From the NCBI GenBank assembly GCA_036346355.1, contig CM070578.1, forward strand, positions 14,336,501 to 14,400,500: DNA of 64,000 nucleotides, written 5' to 3'. The DNA is from Rhipidocladum racemiflorum (lineage: Eukaryota > Streptophyta > Magnoliopsida > Poales > Poaceae). The notes beneath the pieces were generated by a model. The model made no database searches. It was not told the DNA's origin and worked only from the letters and a program-made list of their open reading frames with translations. Position 1 is the stretch's first letter, and the number at the start of each line of letters is the position of its first letter. Below are positions 21,860 to 33,763 of this stretch, in pieces. The translations under genes were made by a program, and so were the position numbers.

Positions 21860-22825
21860 GTTGAGCACAACAGGAAAATTGATAGCAAGTTAATGTCAAT
21901 AGAGATGGAGTTCATTGTATACAAAAGAGAGAAGAAGAGGAGAGCTTAAAACCATATATCCATCGAGTGATATCTTTGAATATTGTCCCTTGTGCTTACA
22001 TGTGTGCAGCAATCATTTAATCATGTGATGGAATGGCTGATAAAACCTTCAACAGTAAAACTACAGCAATATTTGGAATCACGGTTTTACTTTACAGAAA
22101 AACCACTTCTTACTAATCCCTAGTCCTTACAGACCTTACCAAAAGCTCATCCAATGGAATTGGCAGTGACTAAGCAAATGCTGAGGCTTTCACCCCTAGA
22201 GAAGTATATTAAGTTCAAGATAGTCCGAACATGTCAAACAAGTAGCAACTAAAAGTTAAAAGAAGAAGATTGGTTCCTGAATCGATCCATGGCACCCTAA
22301 CAGAGAAAAACTGGATTAGCAATTCATTAGAGCAATGGAGATTTTAGTAGTATAATTCCCCCAACAAAAAAAGTGCATTTCACGTGTCCAATGACACTAT
22401 TATTCTAGTAGTATAATTCACTTGTTAAAAAGCAACAAACCTTTATTATGTGCGAGAGAACAAAATAAAAAAAATCTTATCGCGAGAACTAGCGTACGGG
22501 AGAAGCTACGCTACACTATACGTTCAGGGCTTTCTAACGGAATAGGACCCGGTGGTTGATTTTCCATTCAGTTAGATGCACCTAATCCCACGCATATATT
22601 CCTCCACTTCATTTCCATCGGAACCAATTTCGCCGGAATAGTTGGTACTTCAAATTGTTGGTTGATACTTGATTCTTTTGCCCAGAAAAACACCCTGCTT
22701 ACTTGTCCGTGAAATATCCTGAGCAAAACACCCTGCTTATCTGTGAAATATCGTGAGCAAAACACGGTGATAGAGGCAACTGTGAGTATGAAGTATGAAC
22801 CAACTCACATATATATTTGACGACG
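21860..22825. other. Upstream flank of the eS4 pseudogene
   Basis: The eS4 first exon (5' leader plus ATG) should lie here on the minus strand, but I cannot identify it. GGGCTTTCTAACGGAATAGG and the surrounding sequence (22500-22780) match nothing I recognise. A short duplicated phrase AAACACCCTGCTTA occurs at 22688 and 22726. Confidence 0.35.
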
Positions 22826-23588
22826 TTTCATGATATTTCATAGATAAATTTCATTAGGTTTTACATATAAGTTTCATTAGGTTCCAAGAGTAAGTTTCAT
22901 GATATTTCATAGATAAATTTCGTTAGGTTTTACAGATAAGTTTCATTATGTTCCAAGAGTAAGTTTCATGATGTTCCACAAATAAATTTCATGATGTTTC
23001 ACAGATAAATTTTATTAAATTTCACGGATAAGTATCATGATATTTCACAAATAAGTTTCATTAGATTTCACAGATAAGTTTCATTAGGTTTCACAAATAA
23101 ATTTCATGAGGTTTCACGGATAATTTTCATAAAGTTTCACAGATAAGTTTTATGATATTTTATAGACAAGTTTTATTAGGTTTCATAGATAAGTTTCATA
23201 ATGTGTTACGGATAAGTTTTATTATATTTCACATATAAGTTTCATGATATTTCACATATAAGTTTTATGATATTTCATGAGGTTTTACAGGTAAGTTTCA
23301 TTAGGTTTCACTGATAAGTTTTATGATGTTTTATGGATAAGTTTTATTAAGTTTCATAGTTTCATGATGTGAATCTAACAAAACTTATCTGTGAAACCTA
23401 ATGAATCTTATCCGTAAAATTTAGTGAAACTTATACGTGAAATATCATAAAACTTTTTCCGTGAAATATGATGAAATTTATTTATAAAATCTAATAAAAC
23501 TTATCCGTAAAATATCATAAAATTTATCTATAAAACCTAATAAAATTTATTAGTAAAATTTAATGAAACTTATACGCGAAATATTATG
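22826..23588. repeat. Foldback of 23-bp tandem repeats
   Basis: 22826-23370 is about 23 copies of a 23-bp unit close to TTTCATTAGGTTTCACAGAT plus AAG. From about 23378 to 23588 the reverse complement of the same unit recurs about nine times (CTTATCTGTGAAACCTAATG). The two arms would fold into an imperfect hairpin of about 210 bp with a large unpaired extension. No coding frame is maintained. Confidence 0.85.
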
Positions 23589-23599
23589 ACATGGATTTG

Positions 23600-25080
23600 G
23601 CCATCGTGTAATTAACCGAGTCGTACTTAAATACATTGCATACGTAAAGCGATGCGCCTGTGATCTTCTAGTTGATGTGACCTGATGGAAGAAGGGCAGG
23701 CAAAGGACACCAAATTAATCTATTGACATGTTTTATTTTGTCTTTGTACTATCGCACTATACATGCTATTTGTAGGCCATGCACACTCATGTAGTCATGT
23801 GGTACATGCCATGCACACTAAAGATATGTTTGATAGACTGATCAAATGGACGTTAGCTATGCCGTTATTTTAGAGGAGAATGGCAAACCGTTCTTCAGTT
23901 TTCCTCTTTAATAAAAACACGTGCTCTAATACAATGCGCATGTCTCTATGTCAACTAGACGACCTCGCTTAATAGAACAAAGACGACGGCGCCGACGAGC
24001 GGCGCGGGGGGGGGGGGGGGGTGAGAGGCGGAGGTTAAAGCCTAGAGAATGCAACGGCGGTGAATAGCGCAGGGAGTTTTATGGCCAGGCGTGACGCTGG
24101 CTGCCGTCAGATGCGATGTTGACGGTGCAGATTAATCGGGCCGACACAAGCGAGGGCATTAGAGCGGCGGGGTATGTTCGCGGAGTGTCTGGGCTGCTCG
24201 CTCTCTGAAGAAAATGATTACCAGGCTGGGCTTTTCTTTCAAAAGCTGCACAGGATCACATTTTGGGGGTTGGGGGGGTGGACAAATGGAAAGTCATCGT
24301 TTCAAATAAAAAAAAGAAAGGAAATTCAATGGTTTTTTCGCCGAGTGCGGAAAGAATTAACTAGTGATTCTAGGCACAGCTCCTGATTCTCATTTTTAGC
24401 TTATGTTTTAAATTATCAATTTCTCTGATAATTTGGAGCTATTTCAGAAAAGCATTTGGCTAGCATGTTAGATCCAAGAACTATAAAGATGAGCATTGGA
24501 GGTAAATAGACCTTGTTTCCCTTGGTTGTAACAATTTAATTATATTTGTGTATTAATCCTTTGTATTTATAAATAAAATTATGGAGGTTTTTCTTTGCTT
24601 TTTTTTTTTGCAAGACCATATTATTAATGTATATAAATGATAGGAGTATAATTTGTCTTCCTTTTTCTAAGAAATTAATGAGAATGCATCGTACGACTGC
24701 AAATATTGATGTTTTTAATAATCTTTGTGCAAATGTTTATTAAACAACTTAATTTAACTTGCAAATATTGATGTTTCATTTGCAAACAGTGCGGGCCGAG
24801 GCAAACGGCATCAGTAGAGGAGACATAGATAGAGTCGAAGACAGCGTCAACGAGGCAGTGCTAAGGGAGGAGGCAGGGACGGTGTCAGCGGGGAGGGCGT
24901 CGACGGGGCAGTGCTTGGGGAGGAGTCAGAGATGGCGTCGGTGGGGCGATGCTTGGGGAGGAGGCGTTGGTTTGAGACGGCCCGAGGAGATGAGGGCGAT
25001 GGCGAATGGGAGGAGGCGTCAGCGGGAGGTAGGAGGAGATGTGTGGCATTTTATGGGTAATTCTACCCAACTTCGAGGAG
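23600..25080. other. Intergenic, no supported gene
   Basis: Contains a 16-base G run at 24006-24021, which may be mis-assembled, a GC-rich patch near 24790-25020 with repeated GGGAGGAGGC phrases, and AT-rich spacers. No gene recognised. Confidence 0.3.
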
Positions 25081-25147
25081 CAATTTGATTACCTCGGTTC
25101 TGCTCCACACAGGAATTCACTTGATGGTCGCTCTGTGGTTCTAGTTG

Positions 25148-25500
25148 GACCCTATTTGGCAAAGCTCCAGCTCCACCAGAGTTGGGTATTTCTAGCTCTA
25201 CCAGATCTGCAAAACTGGAGTTGTGGGTATATTAAAAGCGTTTAGGTGAGTCATCTTGTTTATATTTTTGAATAAAATTATAAACTTAATTCACTTTATT
25301 TCAGTCTACAAGTTTCAACTCCGAGGTAGAGCTGGGATCTGGAGTTCTGCCAAACAGTGCCTAAGAGTGTTTAGTTGGGTCATCTTATTTACATTTTATA
25401 ATAAAAATATAAACTTAATTCACTTTATTTTAGTCTACAAATTTTAGATCTCAGATGAAACTGAGATCTAGAGCTTAGTCAAACAGAGCCCTAATTTCCG
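25148..25500. mobile_element. MITE-like sequence with an internal tandem duplication
   Basis: Starts CCCTATTTGGCAAAGCTCCA; the phrases TGCCAAACAGTGCC (25348) and CAAACAGAGCCC (25480) look like reverse-complement termini. Segment 25230-25367 is duplicated at 25368-25497 (TTAGNTGNGTCATCTTNTTTA, then TATAAACTTAATTCACTTTA). Superfamily uncertain. Confidence 0.45.
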
Positions 25501-26230
25501 GACCCACTCCATCCTGAAAGCAGAACCTACTCTTTTTAAGGAGCCGGGTGTTTGGGTTAAAGCCACTTAGCCCCCACCGAATCCTGAATGCTCACATGTC
25601 ACAACTCACAAGTTCGAACTGCGAATCACAGTGAAAATGCACATGCATGCTACGCTCGGTCGACGATTCTCTCGAGCAAAATATCTGTAAGTACGTGCCG
25701 TGACTCTTTTTTGGCCTAGTCTTTTTTTATATAAAAAATATATATATTGATCAGTCCAGACTCCAGAGACCAAAAGGTGGGAACGAGAGAATAGTTTGAC
25801 ATGGAAATGATGTTCTTAGACATTTTAATCAAACTATGACAACAGTATGGTCAACAAATGGTGTTCGATCACGAGATCTTAGAGGGAGGGAGATCCGTAG
25901 ATCTCGGAGGCTGCGAGGAGGAGGGGATCGAAGCATCGAGCATGGCGTGCGATTGAAATCAACAACAAAAAATTATTGATTGGTGTACAGCAATTCATGG
26001 ATGATGTATGCATATCCATGACCATGAGGTGTTGAGCAACGGACAACCCTAAGTCGTCAACCCACCTGCTCTACCAAGAACCAAGGAGTGGTCAAATCAA
26101 AATTCACCATTTGACCGGTTTTGGTACAATTTACTGCGTTGCATTGTAAATTCTGTTAAACAAGCAGCTGGTCGATCACATCGTACGGCCGGGATTTTAC
26201 CAACTATCCTTTCGGGTAACCTACGCCTGA
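25500..26230. other. Intergenic, no supported gene
   Basis: Mixed AT-rich DNA; no coding family, RNA gene or clear transposon terminus seen. Confidence 0.3.
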
Positions 26231-26379
26231 AATGCATGCGTGTCCCATCGACGCACGCGTTACATGCCTACAGCAACATGTCAAACGTTCTTACCTACTC
26301 CCGTACTGTGCAACCGCGCGCGGCGGAGACGACGAGGACAACAGCGACGCGACGCGACCACTCCACGGCTTTTCCTTCC

Positions 26380-26544
26380 CACGTCGCCATGCTCCACATC
26401 CGCCGCCCCCTTGCCCGGCCCTCTCGCGCCATCGCCGTCGTCTCTCTTCTCCTTCATTGCGCTGGAGGCACTCATGCCCGGCCCCTCGAAGTCCTCCATC
26501 CTGAACACCGGCCTCCAGCCGGCTCCGCCCCCCTCGACCCGCAC
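26380..26544 (-). pseudogene. Truncated C-terminal copy of an NRR-like gene
   Basis: On the minus strand this reads GWRPVFRMEDFEGPGMSASSAMKEKRDD, clearly related to the PPWRPAFRMEDFEDAVDAGCAMKRQERR segment of the intact gene at 33764-34258. The copy begins abruptly at the left end of a hAT-type MITE (26545), so the 5' half has been lost or displaced; no N-terminal half is seen past the MITE. The downstream part differs from the intact gene and has no convincing stop. Confidence 0.65.
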
Positions 26545-26976
26545 CAGGGATACAAATATCGAAGGTGCGCGAAATCCAAAATCTCGACAAGATTTGGAAA
26601 TATGAAATCAAATCTAGACGAAATCTAAAATCAAAATTTGAAATTCGGTTTTTTTCTACCGAGAAATCAGAAATTTGGACCGAAATCACCAAGATTTTGG
26701 CCGAAATTTATAAAAATTTGGCACATTTTGAACCGACCAAAAAATGATCAAAACGCATAAAAATCCAATTTTTTTTGTGGATTGTCTTCGGCCAAAAAAC
26801 AATAAAAAAATATTGAAATTTCGGCCGAAATCACCGAGATTTCGGTCAAAATCGATGAAATTTGTACGTACATTGTAGCATTTTGAATTTTTTTTACCCG
26901 GTCGGCACTTTAAATCTCGGAGGGGTCCGAAATCTCGGCCGAGATTTTGGATTTCGGACCAAAATTTGAATACCTG
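26545..26976. mobile_element. hAT-type MITE rich in CCGAAATTTCGG phrases
   Basis: Left terminus CAGGGATACAAATATCGAAG; the right terminus read on the minus strand is CAGGTATTCAAATTTTGGTC. CAGGG-type ends suit the hAT superfamily. The 8-bp flanks ACCCGCAC and CCATGCAC agree at 5 of 8 positions, including the last four, which fits a worn target duplication. The interior repeats GAGATTTCGG / CCGAAATC many times and folds on itself. It interrupts the NRR-like fragment. Confidence 0.6.
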
Positions 26977-27099
26977 CCATGCACCCCCTCCTTATGCTAC
27001 TGTATTTTCAATAATTTCGATGAGATTTCGGTTTTTTGACCCAAAATGCTACAAATTCAATCGATTTTCATGTTTAAGCACCAGATTCGATCCAGCCAG

Positions 27100-28110
27100 C
27101 CTCCACTAACTCTAATACTATCTTCCTGAAGGACCGAAATAGTGATAAAAGGGGGTAAATAATATCAAATAAATTTTCTTCGCTTACTGGACAAGAAAAG
27201 TCTATAAAAAATCACAAAGAACAAATCGATATAAAACTTGCTTTTGGAACTCGGTACACACCTTATGGATGTCAGAAACCTATTTCAACTATCAATCGTG
27301 AAGATTAATATCAAATTTTGACCTTTTCTGAATCGAATGAGAAGTGCACAAAGGAGAAGCAAAAATCAAAATATGTGATCCTGACTCGCTCTTATAATTT
27401 AGATCATCAAGATGATTTTGAAAAACTTCACACTCGTCAGAGCAAGCTAGAACACAAGAGGAAAACCGCATTAATACTATCTACAGGAAATACTTCATTC
27501 CAAACAAAAAAAAATCGATTTTTTGCAAAATTTAAGGCAAAAATTGCCTACATGTTGAGGATATGATTTTAAAAAAATCATCTATCAATCATACAATATT
27601 AACATAAGAAGCACAAGCAAGTAGAAGGAGGGGAGGCAATCTAACTTACGAGAATGTAATTGCAAGAATTTAAATTACGTGACGTAAGTAATGAATTTAA
27701 ATTGCGGAATGTAAGTGCTGAAATCAAATTACAGAATTTAAGACGTAATGTGAATACGAAATTTAATTTCAGAAGTAAGGAAATAATTTTTTTTTCTATT
27801 TTGGATGAAGGTTTACAAAACCTCGCAATAAGGTATGCAAAAGCTTAAAAAAGCACAAAAATCTCTAAGGGAGAGACACCTCTCTCCCCTCTATTTATAG
27901 CATTCATAAATCATCCTATACCCTTGGATGAGTTGCATCAAGTCTAAGCAACTCCTCTAAGAACTAGGATTGATTCAAACACTAGGGACAATCTCCACCC
28001 ATGGATGACCTTTTTGCTCTCAAGAAACCTCATTAGGAGTTGAGATTCATCCACTCACATATGGCCTAACACGAAACCCACTAAAAAATAGGTTTTATCA
28101 ACTAAGTTAA
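27100..28110 (-). mobile_element. LTR-like remnant, minus orientation
   Basis: Reading the minus strand, CTATAAATAGAGGGGAGAGA (about 27884-27903) acts as a TATA region preceded by a U3-like stretch. Downstream comes a run of phrases such as TGCAATTTAAATTC / TTACGTCACG (27640-27760), typical of grass LTR R/U5. No partner LTR or duplication found. Confidence 0.35.
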
Positions 28111-28139
28111 CTTGACTACTACTGTCGACGATTGAGGAA

Positions 28140-29000
28140 CAGGCCTCCGCCGAGCTTACTTGTTGAATGAGGGATCAACCAGAGCCCTTTTTACTAAAGG
28201 TGTAGCATCGAAGGCGTGGGAGACGGTCCATTAGAATAGATAGAAACACAAGGATCTTATCCTGGTTTAGGCATCTCATGATCGAGATAATAGCCCTACG
28301 TCCAGTCGCCTAGTAGCGTTTTTCTGTATTGGAATGATAGATACAAGTACCTGGATCTTACCACCGGATCCTCTCCCCCCCCCCCCCCCGTTGACAGGGG
28401 TCCCCTTAAATACAAGGCGTATCGGTAAATATATGATAACTGTTTCCTAAGATCGTGCTTGTTGCCTTCTTTAGACGTGCCCTTAATTCTCGCCACGTTT
28501 GAATGCTTGGTATAACTTCCCTGGATCCTTGGCGAAATAATCGTCACTTTCCTGTTTTGTGTGTTAACCACGTCCTTCGGCAATCTCCGAGCATGCCTTT
28601 GGCCTGGATTCGACCATCCCGCATCCTCGACGAGCATGATTGCTTGGGCATTTCTTTGAGGCCTATAGCCGACCTTGCCTTGTTTCGGTATCACGGGCAA
28701 ACTCATGTCCGAGCATGGGAATGCTCGAGACTCGTGCTTGGGTATCACATCCAAGCTGATGGTCTGGAGTTGTAAGACCGTCGGGGCAGAATGGTCCTTA
28801 TAGAAATACCAATCCCTGACAACTACTACATCCACTAAGCCATGATCCGACAGCTCTCCTTGTTTCAAGTAGCTCCAAGTTATCATCTCAACCATTCCGT
28901 TGCCATCTCGGCACACAGCGACTCCGTCTCCAGTCATTCTTCGGCGATCCCCGACCATTTGGACCTTCGGCTGCACCTCGCCTAATTCCGGTTATCCTCC
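28140..29000 (-). mobile_element. Second LTR-like remnant, probably gypsy
   Basis: The phrase TATCCTGGTTTAGGCATCTC..CCTACGTCCAGTCG (about 28258-28308) resembles grass gypsy LTR and leader sequence. The reading frame on 28296-28976 is a chance frame in this low-coding DNA. A C run at 28376-28389 may be an assembly artefact. Confidence 0.35.
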
Positions 29001-30350
29001 GTCTCACCATGACCTCGCAACGACGTATTGCAACCATTAAAATAAGGAAACACTTCACATAAACAATGTCAAAAACTATATGCAATAATCATTCCAAAAA
29101 CATAATATTCAAATTTAATTCAAATCAAACTCAAATGGGAGCACTACATACTCAAAAATAGTCAACTGCTCATCACCAACAAGAATAGCCCCTCACATGA
29201 TCTTTCACTCCCCACTCTCTCGTGCGTGCCTTGGCCTCCCTTGACTCTAAGCAGCGCTGCCTGCCTCACCTTCGAGCCGCCCTATCATCCTACAAGCGCC
29301 ACCATGAGCTAGCCCATCCTTCTCCAAGCCAGCCCAGATCTAGTGCTCCCGATGTCGGTGGTCGACTCCGATGCCCTCCGTCATGCCACAGCCTCACGCG
29401 TCCCCTCATCATCCGTCCCCAGCCATGTACCTCTTCAACCTGGCAATTTGATGATGGCGCTCTAGGTGCTCGACAACAACATCAGGTGCAGATCCGGCTA
29501 TCTTCAATGAGGAAGAGGAGACATCTCGGTGTGCTAGACCAAAATATCTTTGAGATTTGATGGAATTTTGTCAAGAATTTTCTGTCTGATGGTATCACAT
29601 TTTGTTAGAAATTTCGGTTGTGTGGCCCCGCATCATGCGGTGGACAGTATGGAATTTGATCGTTTTCTTAAGTTGGTAGTTTTTGATTAATCTGAATATC
29701 ATATGACGAAAAAAACCAATGATAGCACTTCATAAGAGTTGAAAATAATCAAAGTTTTGGTTTAGAGTTTCTAAAAAATACTGAATTTAAAATTTAATTG
29801 TTGAATTTGGGCTCTATTTCAAAAAAAAAAAAAATTAGATTTTGACTGTTTCAAAATGTAATCAAAACAAATTTTAAAACCGCGTAATAAACCTAGTTGA
29901 ATCCAAACGACATGTTTTCTTCAACTTTTGGAAACAGCCTCAAACGTCTTTTTGTGACGGACGGAGTACTTAATTACTGTCCTTGCGAATGCGACGGCCA
30001 AGTGCAGTTCTGGCATGAGATGGGCAACGTGGAGAGGACGATACCAATTACCATGTCTCCATCCGTGAACGACGTCGGACTCTGGCCGGTGTGTCGTCAG
30101 CTGCTGACGTACGTGCAAACGATAGTCTCCATCCATCACGCTCCCATCCAAAGCAGGGACTATATATCTTTAAAAAAGAAAGAAAAAAACGCAGAGCAAC
30201 GAAGCTTTGTCCAGAACACATCCGTCACCCCGCTGACGACATCCCGACGACGTCATCACGGGAGGCCGTTGTTGACCGTCCTTCGCACTTGTAGTCGCTG
30301 GCATAATTTGTAGGGTAGCGCGCGTGCTTTCGCACAATGCAACAAGGGGT
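29000..30350. other. Intergenic, no supported gene
   Basis: Includes a C-rich patch (29210-29420) with no recognisable protein, and GACGGACGGAGTACTTAATT near 29957, which looks like a worn Stowaway terminus without a partner. TATATATC at 30161 is an isolated TATA-like site. Confidence 0.3.
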
Positions 30351-30351
30351 A

Positions 30352-30510
30352 CTATTTGATTATTTTTTTTAATAAAGTTGGTGTTAATTGAGTCTCTATT
30401 TCAGTGATACGTGATTTTAGGATCTAAATACCAGTGATATAAAAACGTGATAAATCATCAATTACTACTGACTTCGTGGTAAAAAATCAATTATACCATC
30501 AAATAATTGG
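30352..30510. mobile_element. Palindromic MITE related to the 17.4-kb copy
   Basis: Left ATTTGATTATTTTTTTTAAT and right ATAATTGGTG..ATCAAATAA pair as inverted ends, with the same internal order (GTGATACGTG, GGATCTAAAT, CGTGATAAATCATCAA). It is more decayed than 17429-17573. Confidence 0.45.
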
Positions 30511-30947
30511 TGCCGTGGTGCGCGTTTGGTAATTGGTTTGGTTCAGACGGCGCCGGGCGATCCATCTCGGCTCAGCTCGTCGTGCCTGCGCAAAGTAATC
30601 AACTAGGGAGAAGCTAATCGTGCATGTTGCGTGATATGTCAAATACAGCCTGCTATTTGAAACGTGATAAAATGTTAGCGACAATAGATTGCTGCAGGAA
30701 AGAAAAAAAAAACAATTTGACACTGCTAAGGGATCGGTCTAATTGTTAATGCTAACGATATACCAGCGTGCTTCCAACCAAACAGGAGTGAACGTTTCAA
30801 CTCAAATCCAACAGACTTGCACTCAAAATTGCGACTTTCAACTCGAATTCAAAATCTTCGCACCGAAATTGCAACTTTCCACTCGGAATTGGACTTTTCA
30901 ACTAAAAAATTCAGAAGAAGAAAAAACGCATTGTGCATTGTTATTCG

Positions 30948-31271
30948 AGCATGTACAATAGTAGAGATAGTTGCTGTCTCTAACCTTTGCCATGTCACCT
31001 ATAGGCTGTCTCTATGCCATCTCTAGGCCGTCTCTATGTCGTCTCTAGGCCTGTGTACGTGTGCCTTGAAGATGAGGCCGTTTGTAGGCTGTCTCTATGC
31101 CGTCTCTAAGCCGTCTCTTTTAATTGGTTTTAGTGCTAGCGACGTCTCCTGCATGCGAGACGACTCTCTCCTCTCTCCTCATTTATTCTGGTCCACCTCA
31201 ACAACAATCAGACGTGGCACTGCCTAGAGACGACTTACAGACTGCTGATGTGTATGGTTGTACATGTTCTT
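30948..31271. mobile_element. MITE with GAGCATGTACAATAG termini
   Basis: The left end GAGCATGTACAATAGTAGAG pairs with the right end read in reverse (GAACATGTACAACCATACAC). The interior carries several repeats of TGTCTCTAnGCCGTCTCTA at 30980-31110. I find no clear target duplication. Confidence 0.5.
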
Positions 31272-31550
31272 CCAACGGGCGCGGGCGGGTGGGAGTGGTC
31301 CACTTTTTACCGACGATCGACAACAATGGCATCGGAATCGAGAAATCAGGGCGCCATGGCCCATGGCAAGTCGAGCTAGGTTTCACTAAGTCGTCAAAAA
31401 TGTCACTCACCGATAAAACTTGACGAGACAACAAAACTCAAAGAGAATGGAGAAGAGTATGTAAGTTTACTGTTATTAAATACATGCCAGTTTTATCTTA
31501 TATAGAAGAGTGAAAAGAAAAAAGAGAAGATAACCGACTCTTGTTTATTA

Positions 31551-32048
31551 TTCTTTCCGTCTAAATTTGTAAGGTTTATTTTATTTAAATGATCTTTTCC
31601 ATAAATATAAAATTTGCATGTAGATTTAATGAGATATTTTTATCTGTACCTCTATTTATTCTCTTTCAATTATATGCATTTATTTATTACCATCCACAAA
31701 AAAACAAAAAAAACTCATCTTTCAAAACAATTAAGTGGGAGCATCTCAATCATTTTCTCTCACACTTTTCTCAATTTCAACACAACCTTAATCATTATGT
31801 AAAGTTAAAATATGCCTCGTCGCACGGGAAATATATGTGCTATCGTTGGCTGAAAGCTGGTGTTGGAGTCGATGCGAAAGACTCTTAGTATTGAATTAGT
31901 GTTTTGCCAATAGTCACAAAGACGAAGTTAATTTTGAATGCTCAAATTAAATACTTTAGTGTTTCTCTAGAGACAACTTTTAAAGATGATTATTGTACAA
32001 GCTCGTTTTATTGTTTACTCTAAATGTCATGGTTGAGAATGGAGTAAG
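31551..32048. mobile_element. Possible Stowaway-type MITE
   Basis: TA-flanked (31549-31550 and 32049-32050). The left end TTCTTTCCGTCTAAATTTGT is Stowaway-like, and the right end reads GAATGGAGTAAG. The terminal match is weak and the interior is AT-rich. Confidence 0.35.
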
Positions 32049-32338
32049 TAGTAAGTATTGTAATTGTACTTGCTTTAAATGACGCTCAGAATGTTTTTAT
32101 TAGCATTTAATTTTTTTATCTATTAATATTGATATCATTTTTGTTTGTGAGCATTCAAAATTTTTTTTTGTATATTACATATGCCTTTTTTTATTCACGT
32201 TGTGCTTTATCATTTTGACTTTGTATTTTATGTTTTTGTTTATTGTGTTTCTTATAGTTTGTTTTGTTCAACTCTTTTTTACAAATAGTCGCGTTACTTT
32301 TTACATAATTTAATTTGTGTAAAACTAGTATTTATGAT

Positions 32339-32626
32339 TGTTCAATAGGGCTCCAGCTCCTTTCTGATTCTGCTCTAACTCCTCCTAATTCTGATCTCCT
32401 GAAGAATCAGGAGCAAGAAATTAAGAATCACAATTATACACAAACTACTACAAAACTCTAAATTGATTCTCCGTGGGAGTTACCTATTGACTGATTGTTG
32501 TCCCCAATGGAAAAACGAGAATCACTCAAAGTGATTCTATTTCTTGTATGAGGGAGTTGAATGTGTTCGGTAGAGTTTCAGCTCCTCTGGATGAGAATCT
32601 TAGAGCTGGAGCTCTACCGAACAGGA
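32339..32626. mobile_element. MITE with TGTTCnnTAGGGCTCCAGCTCC termini
   Basis: Left TGTTCAATAGGGCTCCAGCT and the reverse complement of the right end (TGTTCGGTAGAGCTCCAGCT) match well. An internal copy of the right terminus motif occurs at 32565 (GTTCGGTAGAGTTTCAGCTC). Confidence 0.6.
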
Positions 32627-33135
32627 CATTAATTAATATAAAAGATCTATGTATAAAAGAATAATGTTGCTAATCCTGTACCTAAAAAATAAGTATTTCT
32701 TGATGCTTAAATGGAATGAGAGGAGACGAGTTGATTTCATCCAATATATATAGATTTAAGGACTTCAAATTTAAATACTATTTAGCTTAAAATACTCATA
32801 TTCTCCGTGTACAACCCAACTTTATACTTCCAGGGATCACAGGAATACAGGATATGAGAGAGAGATGAACCTATTGACCAAAGTTCGATGGAAATATCAG
32901 AAATTATTGGTTAAAGGAGTAAATATATATATTAGCTGAAACCTCACGTAAGGAATATTGTTTTAGAAAGTCCATGCACAATGTTTCTCTCTCTCCTCTA
33001 CTCCATCTTCCAGGAGACATCTCCCTCTAAAAACTTCCTGTGTTTCTCTATATACTCTAAGGTCACAAATAATTATTATTTTAGATATTAATAGTCTCTA
33101 AAATACAGTTTTAGCTATTAATTCCTATTCTAATA

Positions 33136-33400
33136 TATTTATGAAATGCAATAAAATTACAGTATTATACAAGTACTTCTAAAAAAAACCACACATAATT
33201 TTCATGTATTCAATTTAAATATTCCCAAAGGAATAGCATCCACATACCACTTTCATGGGAAATGAAAAAATATTTACGAAATACAATAAAATTATACTAT
33301 TACACAAGTGCTCCTCAAAACAAAATACCGCACGTATAACTTTTATGTATCAAATTTAAATATTCCCAAAGGAATAGCATCCAAATACCACTTTGGAAAG
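33136..33400. repeat. 135-bp tandem duplication
   Basis: Two copies in a row (33136-33270, 33271-33400) of an AT-rich unit containing AATTTAAATATTCCCAAAGG and AATAGCATCC. No gene; probably a local duplication. Confidence 0.7.
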
Positions 33401-33763
33401 AATCCCTTCGTTTTTAGGTAAGGCATGAATCCAATTCATAAGCTTTTACTGTTCTTGCGTTTTTGATTTCTCATGAAAGTGTGCCGCAGGCCCGCAGAAC
33501 ATTAACTTGAGATAGCTGGCGTAGTTTGGGCCTTTTTTTAGCTATAAATCTGCTAATGCTAGGTCTAGATCTGCTACTGTTGCTCTGTCGGTGACAGCTA
33601 CCGGGGATGGGTTCATCCATCCTACTACCCGGTTTTGATACATGGCAGCTCGCATAGTTAAACCGATTACATGGTACATACTGTTTACGGAAACTTAACA
33701 TCAGAAATTAATGTCCAAGGCATGCATGCACGCATTGGATTCGATCCATTCCTGGCCGGCGAG

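Noticed and set aside
28296..28976. 226-codon minus-strand frame
   Set aside because: It crosses a C run and LTR-like sequence, starts and ends without gene signals, and shows no domain.
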